A stretch of DNA of 16,974 nucleotides from Spirochaetales bacterium (GTDB lineage Bacteria > Spirochaetota > Spirochaetia > DSM-27196 > SKKC01): contig SKKC01000317.1 in NCBI GenBank assembly GCA_007121695.1, forward strand, positions 1 to 16,974. Reading direction: 5' to 3'. This document shows, in pieces, positions 7,990 to 14,897 of the stretch; positions within the stretch are counted from its first letter, which is position 1, and every line of letters starts with the position of its first letter. A model generated the notes under the pieces. It made no database searches and was not told the origin of the DNA. It worked only from the letters and a program-made list of their open reading frames with translations. Made by a program: the position numbers and the translations under genes.

Positions 7990-7997
7990 TATCGCAT
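7990..7997 (+). repeat. Octamer TATCGCAT, copy 1 (candidate operator half-site)
   Basis: Exact copy of the octamer at 8022-8029, offset by 32 bases (about three helical turns). Direct repeats at helical spacing are how many AraC-family proteins bind DNA. Its role as an operator is inferred. Confidence 0.5.
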
Positions 7998-8021
7998 TTT
8001 TTCTCACCATAGAAGCCTCTA

Positions 8022-8029
8022 TATCGCAT
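8022..8029 (+). repeat. Octamer TATCGCAT, copy 2 (candidate operator half-site)
   Basis: Second exact copy of the 7990-7997 octamer. It is also the left arm of a short imperfect palindrome, GCAT-g-ATGC at 8026-8034. Confidence 0.5.
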
Positions 8030-8101
8030 GATGCACGAATATTGATGAATAAAGCTACGCGTCCTGTTTCAGATACGGCGAAGGTGGTTAACAAGTTACT
8101 G

Positions 8102-8130
8102 TTGCGGTCTGCTTGGAATGGCTTCATAGT
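8102..8130 (+). promoter_or_regulatory. Weak sigma-70-like promoter candidate for transport operon
   Basis: TTGCGG (8102-8107) and CATAGT (8125-8130) are separated by 17 bases and lie about 80 bases before the solute-binding protein start. They match the consensus at 3/6 and 4/6, so the promoter would be weak and plausibly activator-dependent. Confidence 0.3.
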
Positions 8131-8196
8131 TTCCAGATCGGGGACTGACCATATGTAGCTCAAAGGGTGAACGTATGTCCGTTCCAAAGAACACAC

Positions 8197-8204
8197 AAGG
8201 AGGT
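8197..8204 (+). promoter_or_regulatory. Strong Shine-Dalgarno of solute-binding protein gene
   Basis: AAGGAGGT, a full consensus, lies six bases before the ATG at 8211. It fixes that start over the in-frame ATG at 8175 and suggests high translation of the binding protein. Confidence 0.9.
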
Positions 8205-8210
8205 CGTATT

Positions 8211-9533
8211 ATGAAACGACACTATATTGGCCGCACGCTCGTTTTCTTATTGATTGCGTTTCTGAGCGCAGGCATGCTTTTCGCCGGTGGTGGGCAGGAA
8301 GTAGCAGGTCCCGCAGGAGTGGATCTGGATGCCGAACCTGAGGGGACTATCGAGGTCTGGGGTTGGAATGTCGCTGCAAGTTCTTTGCAGGTAACAGCAG
8401 ACCTGTTCATGGAACTCTATCCGAACGTGGAAGTAATCGTGTCAGATATCGGGCGTACCGACGTCTATGACCGTGTAACCGTCGGTCTTGCGGCCGATGG
8501 CGCGGGTCTTCCCGATGTTATTCAGCTGGACGAGCGTCTGCCGTCGTTCAGTTATAATTTCCCCGGCGGATTTATGGATCTGACGGAGCTTATGCAGCCG
8601 TACATGGATCAGATCGACCCCAGCAAGATCCCGGTAATCTCACACGAAGGTAACATAATCGCGGCACCGTGGGACTCCGGTCCGGTCGGCGTGTTTTTCC
8701 GCCGTGATCTTTTTGAAGCAGCCGGAGTGAATCCGGATGACATCGAAACGTGGGACGACTATCTTGCAGCTGGTGAAGCGATTCTCGAAGCGACTGGTGC
8801 CCGTCTGTTCCAGGTCGACATGGCTAATGACGACGGAACATTTCGCATGCTCCTGAACCAGGTTGGAAACTTCTACTTCAACGAGGCTGGCGAGATAATT
8901 ATCCACCACGAACCGGCTGTTCGTGCAATGGAGTTCCTGGCAGAAGCTCACGCGCGAGGTCTGGTCCTGAACACCCCTTCGTGGGATGCAATCCTGACCG
9001 CGACCGCGAACGGTGATCTTGCAACGATTCCCTTTGGCGTATGGTATTCCGGTTCCATTAAAGATGTTGCCCCCGATTTGTCCGGGCAGTGGGGAGCATT
9101 CCCTTTGCCAGCCGCTGAACCGGGCGCGAACCGAGCCGCCAATCTTGGCGGATCGAACCTGGTGATTCCGGCGAACACGTCGAATCCGACCGCCGCATGG
9201 CGCTTTGCCGAGTTCAGTGTCCTGACTGTCGAAGGTCAGATGGCGATCATGGAAGCCTACGGAATTTTCCCTTCGTTCCTTCCCGCTCTCGAAACGGATT
9301 TCTTCGCTGAACCCGATCCGTTCTTTGGTGGACAGGAGGTCTGGCAGGTATTCGTGCAGCAGGTTCCAGATATTCCGCCAATCAACTATACCTCGGACTT
9401 TACGGTAGCCGAGCAGATCATTACCGATGCTCAGGCGGCAGTGCTGCTGGAAGGTGCTGATCCGCGAACCGCTCTCCGTGCGGCAGCCGAAGAGATCGCA
9501 CGGCAGACTGGTCGAACCATGGCTCGGGAGTAA
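8211..9533 (+). CDS. ABC sugar transporter, periplasmic solute-binding protein (family 1)
   Basis: A 440-residue extracellular solute-binding protein of the MalE-like family 1. The signal peptide has a basic start (MKRHYIGR), a hydrophobic core and likely cleavage after LFA at residue 25, giving a mature GGGQE N-terminus with no lipobox cysteine, so it should be a soluble periplasmic protein. The mature domain opens with GTIEVWGWN, then a PDVIQLDE segment and a FMDLTEL turn, all usual for sugar binders. It captures a sugar or oligosaccharide for the two downstream permeases. First gene of the plus-strand operon with a consensus Shine-Dalgarno; a hairpin follows the gene. Ligand identity is not readable; neighbouring GH2 suggests a beta-linked glycoside. 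Confidence 0.95.
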   Translation: MKRHYIGRTLVFLLIAFLSAGMLFAGGGQEVAGPAGVDLDAEPEGTIEVWGWNVAASSLQVTADLFMELYPNVEVIVSDIGRTDVYDRVTVGLAADGAGLPDVIQLDERLPSFSYNFPGGFMDLTELMQPYMDQIDPSKIPVISHEGNIIAAPWDSGPVGVFFRRDLFEAAGVNPDDIETWDDYLAAGEAILEATGARLFQVDMANDDGTFRMLLNQVGNFYFNEAGEIIIHHEPAVRAMEFLAEAHARGLVLNTPSWDAILTATANGDLATIPFGVWYSGSIKDVAPDLSGQWGAFPLPAAEPGANRAANLGGSNLVIPANTSNPTAAWRFAEFSVLTVEGQMAIMEAYGIFPSFLPALETDFFAEPDPFFGGQEVWQVFVQQVPDIPPINYTSDFTVAEQIITDAQAAVLLEGADPRTALRAAAEEIARQTGRTMARE

Positions 9534-9564
9534 ACGTTCGTTCGAGTTGTTTTTTTTCCGGATT

Positions 9565-9596
9565 ACCCGTTTGCCAGGTCTTCCTGGTAAACGGGT
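9565..9596 (+). terminator. Intra-operon hairpin between binding protein and permease genes
   Basis: Arms 9565-9578 and 9583-9596 pair over 14 bp with one G-U wobble and a four-base loop (TCTT). Only a short interrupted T run follows (TTTCTT). An eight-T run at 9550-9557 lies before the hairpin. It may be a partial terminator or a 3'-end stabiliser that keeps binding-protein transcript above permease transcript, as known for malE-malF type operons. Confidence 0.75.
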
Positions 9597-9652
9597 TTCT
9601 TGAATTTCGGCATTGACGCTCCGAAATAGTGTAGTAGAAGGGGATGAGGCAC

Positions 9653-10525
9653 GTGCATACCGCGAGATTACTAAACAAGAAAACCGCTCCATACATTTTT
9701 CTGACGCCGGTTCTGATCCTCTTTTTCAGTTTTATGCTGTTCCCCATTATTCAGTCGTTCATTTACAGCTTTCAGATCTTCCAGCAGGGCAGTTTTCGAT
9801 TCGTTGGTCTTGCAAATTACCGGGATCTCTTGAACGACCAGCTGTTTCGGCTGACTATGTTCAATACCTTTCTGCTTTTGTTCGTGCAGGTACCGATACA
9901 GCTGACGCTTGCTCTTATTATTGCGAATCTCATGAACTCGCGCCGGCTCCGCCTTCGGGGGTTTTTCCGTGTCAGTTACTTTTTACCCGCTTTGACCGCG
10001 CTTGTGGCGTACGCGATTGTCTTTCAGGTCATTCTGAACGAAAACCATGGGGTCATGAACTTTGTGGTTCGCTCGCTCGGGTTTGAGCCTGCACCGTGGC
10101 TTTCCAGCCGCAACTGGGCACGTGCGTCACTAATGGGGGCAATTACCTGGCGCTGGACTGGCTACAACATGGTGATTATGCTTGCAGGGCTACAGTCCAT
10201 TCCGAACGATCTGTACGAGTCGGCGTCGATCGACGGTGCTTCCTCGCTCAGACAGTTCAAATCCATAACGATCCCAATGCTAAAACCGATCATACTGTTT
10301 TGTGCCGTACTATCGACCGTTGGAACGCTGCAGTTGTTCGATGAGTCGTTTATCCTGACCCGGGGAGGTCCGAACAATGCGACCCGAACGATAACGCACT
10401 ATCTGTATCAGCAGGGATTTCAACGGGCCCGGTTCGGCTACGCGTCGGCGATAAGTTATGTAATGGTCGCCTTTATCGCGATACTCTCGTACATACAGTT
10501 CAAGATAGCAGGAGAGAAAGAATGA
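9653..10525 (+). CDS. ABC sugar transporter permease (MalF/UgpA-like, CUT1)
   Basis: A 290-residue inner-membrane permease with about six hydrophobic helices. The first is TAPYIFLTPVLILFFSF, the standard opening of this family. The cytoplasmic EAA loop is ESASIDGASSLRQF (about 189-202) followed by ITIPMLKP, which contacts the ATPase. I prefer a GTG start at 9653 because AAGGGG (9638-9643) lies nine bases upstream. The in-frame ATG at 9644 directly abuts that purine run, too close for normal initiation, and would add three residues. It follows the binding-protein gene after a 119-base gap with a hairpin and overlaps the next permease by ATGA. It forms the membrane channel with that partner; no ATPase gene is present in the window. 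Confidence 0.95.
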   Translation: MHTARLLNKKTAPYIFLTPVLILFFSFMLFPIIQSFIYSFQIFQQGSFRFVGLANYRDLLNDQLFRLTMFNTFLLLFVQVPIQLTLALIIANLMNSRRLRLRGFFRVSYFLPALTALVAYAIVFQVILNENHGVMNFVVRSLGFEPAPWLSSRNWARASLMGAITWRWTGYNMVIMLAGLQSIPNDLYESASIDGASSLRQFKSITIPMLKPIILFCAVLSTVGTLQLFDESFILTRGGPNNATRTITHYLYQQGFQRARFGYASAISYVMVAFIAILSYIQFKIAGEKE

Positions 10526-11358
10526 AGGCGGTCGAGGTCCGAAAGGCGATCGGAACAGTATCGCTTCACGCTGTCCTGGGACTTGGTGCCCTTGTCTCGC
10601 TGTTTCCGTTTTACTGGATGTTCATTTCTGCTACGAAGACAACCAGCCAGATTTTCGCCACACCGCCGTCGCTGCTGCCGAGTGTACATTTCATTCGCAA
10701 CTTTACGGCTCTGGTCGATCGAATCGCATTTCTCCGGGTAATCTGGAACTCGTTTTTTATTGCCGTTGTGTTCTGTGTTGTTACAGTCTTTCTGTGCTCG
10801 CTCGCCGGATATACGTTCGCCAAGTTCAAGTTCAAAGGCGATAAGATCATTTTCTCAATGATTCTTCTGACTCTCATGGTCCCGTACCAGGCAACGCTTA
10901 TTCCGCTGTTCCGGTTTATGGTGTGGCTTGGCTGGTTGAACACCTATCAGGCAGTAATCCTTCCGACGGCAGCAAATGTGTTCGGCATATTTCTGATGAG
11001 GCAGAATATGTTGGGGGTCCCCGACTCGCTTCTCGAGGCTGCACGCATCGATGGTGCCGGCGAGTTCTCCATTTTTGCGCGCATCGTCATGCCGACAATG
11101 GTACCCGCCATTTCGGCGTTAACCATCTACATGTTCATGTTCCAATGGAACAACTTCATGTGGCCACTCATTATTTTGAGCCGAGATATGCGAACTATTC
11201 CCGTCGCGCTGTCGGGTATGGTCGCAGACGGGCAGGTTATTAACTACGGCGCTGTTCTTACCGGTACCACGCTGTCGACCTTTCCGATTATAGTACTGTT
11301 TCTCTTTATGCAGCGACAGTTTATTAGCGGCATCCTGAGCGGAGCGGTGAAAGGCTGA
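10522..11358 (+). CDS. ABC sugar transporter permease (MalG/UgpE-like, CUT1)
   Basis: A 278-residue inner-membrane permease with six predicted helices. Its EAA motif is EAARIDGAGEFSIF (172-185) followed by IVMPTMVP, close to the MalG consensus. The N-terminal LFPFYWMFISATKT is a family hallmark. Its ATG overlaps the stop of the first permease (ATGA, 10522-10525), with GGAGAG upstream, so the two subunits are translationally coupled as expected of a heterodimer. The complex imports the sugar delivered by the binding protein, using an ATPase encoded elsewhere. Confidence 0.95.
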   Translation: MKAVEVRKAIGTVSLHAVLGLGALVSLFPFYWMFISATKTTSQIFATPPSLLPSVHFIRNFTALVDRIAFLRVIWNSFFIAVVFCVVTVFLCSLAGYTFAKFKFKGDKIIFSMILLTLMVPYQATLIPLFRFMVWLGWLNTYQAVILPTAANVFGIFLMRQNMLGVPDSLLEAARIDGAGEFSIFARIVMPTMVPAISALTIYMFMFQWNNFMWPLIILSRDMRTIPVALSGMVADGQVINYGAVLTGTTLSTFPIIVLFLFMQRQFISGILSGAVKG

Positions 11359-11435
11359 GCCTGTCACTGCCGCCGGCGCGTATGCAGCGCAGCGTGAAAT
11401 AGACCATTCCGGCGGAAATCTGCTACAAGATACCC

Positions 11436-12440
11436 ATGGCAGCTCACACAGAACCTACGGTCCTCCTGCTGACCCGTTCCGACGTCGCCTCGCTTATATC
11501 CATTTCAGCGTGCATCGACGCAATGGAGGAGGCGTTTCGTACGCACGCGAACGGTGGTAGTTTTGGCATTGGTATGATCCACGGCGAGCGCGATCATGTG
11601 GAGTGGCACCTGAAGTCCGGCGGGCTCGAGCTGCCGACGCCCGTGTACGCGCTCAAGGCGAACTCCGCGAGTTTTCTGAACCCCCAGCGGTTTGGCCTGC
11701 CATCGATCATGGGTGCCATTCTTCTGTTCGCGGCAGACCGCGCGACGCTGCTCGCGATCATGGACTCGACGGTAATCACGATTCAGAGAACCGCTGCTGC
11801 CACCGCAGTTGCTGCCCGGGCGCTCGCACGAGCAGACTCGTGTCGGGTAACGGTCATTGGGGCCGGGCGCCAGGCGCGTGCGCACGTGCTCGCACTACAC
11901 GAGGTGTTTCCTGCTGCGAGTTTTGTTGTTTCCAGTCGGAACCCCGATCACGCTGTCGCGCTTGCGCACGAGCTTTCAACCAGAGAAGGTATTCCGACGC
12001 GGTCAGACGGCGACGCACGGACGGTGTGCGAAGGCGCAGATATCATTGTGACCTGTACGCCGGCACGGGAACCTGTGTTGAAAAGCGACTGGATACAGCC
12101 GGGAGTTTTCGTGGCCGCGGTGGGAGCCGACAGCCCGGATAAGAATGAAATAGAACCTGCCCTCTTTGGCAGGGCGCGTGTGATAACCGACATTACTGCT
12201 CAGTGCGCGGCCGTCGGTGACCTGCACCACGCGGTGGACAGCGGTGTCATGTCGGTGTCAGACGTACACGCAACACTGGGTGAAGTGCTTGCCGGCACGA
12301 AGCCCGGACGCGTGTCAGATCAGGACATTATTCTGTACGACGCGACCGGCAGCGCTATACAGGATGCCGCTGCGACCGCACTCGTGTACGAGGCTGCCTG
12401 CAGTGAAGGCCGCGGAACGAGCATGGCGCTGTGGAGCTGA
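11436..12440 (+). CDS. Ornithine cyclodeaminase / mu-crystallin family protein
   Basis: A 334-residue member of the OCD/mu-crystallin family. The dinucleotide-binding loop is VIGAGRQARAH (140-150). Family landmarks are K74 in YALKANS, R118 in QRTAAATA, GADSPDKNEIEP, and D310 in TGSAIQD, positions corresponding to substrate and cofactor contacts in family members. Members are ornithine cyclodeaminases, alanine dehydrogenases, ketimine reductases or opine-type enzymes, and sequence alone does not choose among them. It lies 77 bases after the second permease on the same strand and probably shares its transcript, an odd partner for a sugar transporter. No clear Shine-Dalgarno precedes the ATG. 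The stop is 11 bases from the convergent cyclase stop. Cytoplasmic. Confidence 0.91.
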   Translation: MAAHTEPTVLLLTRSDVASLISISACIDAMEEAFRTHANGGSFGIGMIHGERDHVEWHLKSGGLELPTPVYALKANSASFLNPQRFGLPSIMGAILLFAADRATLLAIMDSTVITIQRTAAATAVAARALARADSCRVTVIGAGRQARAHVLALHEVFPAASFVVSSRNPDHAVALAHELSTREGIPTRSDGDARTVCEGADIIVTCTPAREPVLKSDWIQPGVFVAAVGADSPDKNEIEPALFGRARVITDITAQCAAVGDLHHAVDSGVMSVSDVHATLGEVLAGTKPGRVSDQDIILYDATGSAIQDAAATALVYEAACSEGRGTSMALWS

Positions 12441-12451
12441 GGCTCACGAAG

Positions 12452-13699
12452 TCACGAACTCACTGAAGGAAAGTGGTATTCGATAATACCGTCGGCGCTG
12501 CAGGTCTGGACTACGTACCCCCTGGCGGTCATTGAGTCGAGTGTTGTCTGGGCTTCATCGAGCGGTATGCGAAGACGCGAGCCGACCTGCACGACCGTAA
12601 GTGTGCCGCCGAGCTCCCCGGCGAGCTGCAGAAGGGCCTGTTCGATGTATGCGGGCCGTTCGCGGCGCCGCTTCAGCTGCACGTGCAGCCGTTTCAGCAT
12701 CTTTACTATCCCTGATGTTACCGGAAGCACTCCCAGTAAGACAAAGGGGTAGATCATCCACCCGTGGCTGAAAACGAAATAGCCGATGCCGAATGCGATT
12801 CCGGCGAGCAGGCCAAATGAAACGTCCGAGCTCCCGCCGCCCGCCACGTCCTTGAACAGCGATTCCGGTTCGGGTGGAATGCGAATGTCGCTCTTGCTGT
12901 GTCGTGCTCGTGGTGCTCCCGACACGTGCGCCTGAGCCGCCTGTTTTGCCTCGTCGGGAAGGGATTCCCATTTCTGCACCGCCGTGTCCATGACCCGTTC
13001 GACAAGCGAGAAAACCGTGTTTTCTATCTGGCTCCCGAGTCGTTCCCCAAGGTCGGTCTCGTGCTTGGTCTCAGAACGTTCCCGGCGGGTACGGAAGATG
13101 TCTTCCCGCTCCTGAAGCATGCGCTGCTTTATTCTGTCAAACTCGGCGTGTGAACTGTCGTTTGCAGCTTCGGTTTCGTGCCCTGTCGTGACTTCGTACA
13201 GCGTCATCTCACGGCGTATATTTTTCAGGTGTTTTCGACCGAGTGGGCGGAACTCGTGCGTGACTGCATTCGCGGCATGCCGGTACACGTCCTCGGTTAC
13301 GCAGATTCCACCGGGCCGGGCGTAGGGCTGTATGCGAGCTGCGATGTTGACGCCGTTTCCGAAGGCCCGGCCTTCGTCCCGGACGATTTCGCCGAGGTGT
13401 ATGCCGATCCGAAGCAGGAAGCGCTCCCGTTCCGGGCATTCCGTGTTGCGTGCCGCAACAGCGGTCTGTACCGAGATGGAACACAGGATAGCCTGGCGCA
13501 GGGTGGGAAAGAGCAGAAACAGCCCGTCGCCTATCGCGTCCACGATTTCTCCCCCGTGCGACTCGATCAGCGGTAACACGATGCCGTTGTGCTCGCGTAA
13601 CAGCTGTATGGTCCGGCCTTCGTCTTCCTCCATGAGCCGCGAGTAGCCGACTATGTCTGTAAACACGATCGCTGCCAGTTGTGCGCTTGATTCGCTCAT
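12452..13699 (-). CDS. Class III nucleotide cyclase with TM hairpin and C-terminal winged-helix-like domain
   Basis: A 415-residue protein. The class III cyclase domain (about 5-170) has metal aspartates D15 (FTDIVGYSRLM) and D58 (GDG) and transition-state residues N118 and R122 (GVNIAAR). The purine-specifying positions are atypical: Asp54 where adenylyl cyclases have Lys (VDAIGDG) and Arg111 where they have Asp (RAFGNGVN). A charged linker, probably partly helical, follows (about 180-290). Then come two hydrophobic helices (about 295-311 and 314-334), and a C-terminal domain (about 350-411) with a winged-helix look: TLTVVQVGSRLRIPLDEA, a turn, then TARGYVV and a short hairpin. The ATG at 13699 is chosen for GGAAGGG five bases upstream and for its ATGA overlap with the upstream ManC-type gene. 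The product may be cAMP, cGMP or nothing; activity is unproven. Confidence 0.92.
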   Translation of the reverse strand: MSESSAQLAAIVFTDIVGYSRLMEEDEGRTIQLLREHNGIVLPLIESHGGEIVDAIGDGLFLLFPTLRQAILCSISVQTAVAARNTECPERERFLLRIGIHLGEIVRDEGRAFGNGVNIAARIQPYARPGGICVTEDVYRHAANAVTHEFRPLGRKHLKNIRREMTLYEVTTGHETEAANDSSHAEFDRIKQRMLQEREDIFRTRRERSETKHETDLGERLGSQIENTVFSLVERVMDTAVQKWESLPDEAKQAAQAHVSGAPRARHSKSDIRIPPEPESLFKDVAGGGSSDVSFGLLAGIAFGIGYFVFSHGWMIYPFVLLGVLPVTSGIVKMLKRLHVQLKRRRERPAYIEQALLQLAGELGGTLTVVQVGSRLRIPLDEAQTTLDSMTARGYVVQTCSADGIIEYHFPSVSS

Positions 13700-14829
13700 A
13701 ACAACCCTTCCGAGGTGGGTGAATTCCTGTCTGGCGGACTGGCGGCCAGTTCCGCTGCTGCCTGTTTTACCAGTTGTGACTTTCCCCGTCTGCACACGAG
13801 AACGGCACCGTTCTTTACGACGACAATGACGTCGTCCACGCCGCAGACGGCAACGGGCAGGTCCGACAGCACGAAGCTGCGTGCGGATTCGACGGTGACG
13901 GTAGCCGGGCCGCCGGGCTGCGGCCGAATATCTGAATCGTGAAGCGCTGCGATTTCGTCCCAGCTGCCGACGTCGTTCCAGGAAAACGATGCGGGCACAA
14001 CCGCCGCATGGCGCGCGCGTTCCATGACCGCGTAATCTATGGAGATTGACGGCAGCGAGGCGTATGCCTGCGAGGACTCAGGCGCGTACACGGGCACGTG
14101 TCCGGATTCCTGTTCGACCAGCGTAATACGGGCGTCGCCCGAGGCTGAGCCGCTGCACAGGGCGGAGTGTATGTCCGGCGCGTGTGTCGCAAGCTCGTCT
14201 GTAAACGCCATACGGGAAAACACGAACATGCCGGAATTCCAGAAGAAGGTGCCCTTACTCAGGTATTCCCCGGCAGTCGTCCTGGTGGGTTTTTCGCGAA
14301 ACGAGGCGACCGTATAGCCACCATCCAGCTCCGTCCCCCGTTCAATGTATCCGTAGCCGGTCTCGGGGGATTCCGGCTGTATTCCGAAGGTCACGATGTA
14401 GCCCTCTTTGGCGATTCCCACGGCACGCGCGACATCCCTCGTGAACGAGTCGACCGGTGTTACGATATGATCGGCCGGCATAACCAGGAAGGTCTGCAGA
14501 TCTTCGTGTTTGCCCAGATGTCCGACCGCGCAGGCGATCGCCGGGGCGGTGTTTCGTGCGGCAGGTTCACAGATAATGGAAATCCGAGCCTGGAGGTCCG
14601 GTTCCAGCTTCCCGATTGCTTCCTGCAGCGGGCGCACGTGGTCGACGTGAGTAACGATCACAACGCCGTACTTCGGATCGAGCGCGTGCGCGCGCAGGAT
14701 CGTATCTTCTATGAGAATCGTGCCCGTCCCCGGATCCATGAACTGCTTGGGCTGCGTCGGAGTCGACGCTGGCCAGAGTCGGGTGCCGGCACCGCCGGCG
14801 AGAATAATTACCGTATCGATTCTGTTCAT
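13696..14829 (-). CDS. manC: Mannose-1-phosphate guanylyltransferase
   Basis: A 377-residue nucleotidyltransferase making GDP-mannose from mannose-1-phosphate and GTP. The N-terminal signature is LAGGAGTRLWP (10-20) with PKQF (27-30), followed by EPAARNTAPAIA, MPADH, ETGYGYIERG and FREKPT, all in the order of the family. The length fits the short form without the C-terminal cupin-type isomerase domain found in bifunctional AlgA/ManC. GDP-mannose feeds mannosylation of envelope glycans or formation of GDP-fucose. I use the ATG at 14829; a GTG at 14859 would add ten residues without clear support. No strong Shine-Dalgarno is visible and TATACT lies nine bases upstream. Its stop overlaps the cyclase start (ATGA). 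Cytoplasmic. Confidence 0.94.
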   Translation of the reverse strand: MNRIDTVIILAGGAGTRLWPASTPTQPKQFMDPGTGTILIEDTILRAHALDPKYGVVIVTHVDHVRPLQEAIGKLEPDLQARISIICEPAARNTAPAIACAVGHLGKHEDLQTFLVMPADHIVTPVDSFTRDVARAVGIAKEGYIVTFGIQPESPETGYGYIERGTELDGGYTVASFREKPTRTTAGEYLSKGTFFWNSGMFVFSRMAFTDELATHAPDIHSALCSGSASGDARITLVEQESGHVPVYAPESSQAYASLPSISIDYAVMERARHAAVVPASFSWNDVGSWDEIAALHDSDIRPQPGGPATVTVESARSFVLSDLPVAVCGVDDVIVVVKNGAVLVCRRGKSQLVKQAAAELAASPPDRNSPTSEGLL

Positions 14830-14897
14830 GATCCGACGAGTATACCCGCTCGGGGCCACAGATGCGAGTTTCCCGATTCCGTGGCATACTGTTTTCC
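14830..14897. promoter_or_regulatory. Divergent promoter region, manC-cyclase / UPF0173
   Basis: These 68 bases separate two divergent ATGs that both lack a Shine-Dalgarno. TATACT on the minus strand (14839-14844) is nine bases before the manC ATG, and CATACT on the plus strand (14885-14890) is seven bases before the hydrolase ATG. If used as -10 elements the transcripts would be almost leaderless. Confidence 0.45.

Larger units (their letters stand above)
7939..8210. promoter_or_regulatory. Intergenic control region of the sugar-transport operon
   Basis: This 272-base AT-richer gap separates the AraC regulator from the solute-binding protein gene. It contains TATCGCAT twice (7990-7997 and 8022-8029, 32 bases apart), ATATTGAT twice (7978-7985 and 8039-8046, 61 bases apart) and a short palindrome GCAT-g-ATGC (8026-8034). 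A weak promoter candidate reads TTGCGG (8102-8107), 17 bases, CATAGT (8125-8130). I see no protein gene in it. Confidence 0.55.

Noticed and set aside
8114..8135. TGGAA / TTCCA inverted repeat overlapping the promoter candidate
   Set aside because: Only five-base arms; too short to call an operator.
7948..8196. 82-codon minus-strand open frame in the intergenic control region
   Set aside because: No Shine-Dalgarno, no recognisable motif, and it covers the repeated octamers and promoter region of the transport operon.
8640..9692. Long (350-codon) minus-strand open frame antisense to the solute-binding protein
   Set aside because: It lies opposite a clear family-1 binding protein with signal peptide and consensus ribosome-binding site; its translation is low-complexity and lacks recognisable motifs.
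11370..11415. Inverted repeat CCGCCGG / CCGGCGG between permease and OCD genes
   Set aside because: Seven-base arms with a 32-base spacer and no T run; easily chance in this composition and not a convincing terminator.
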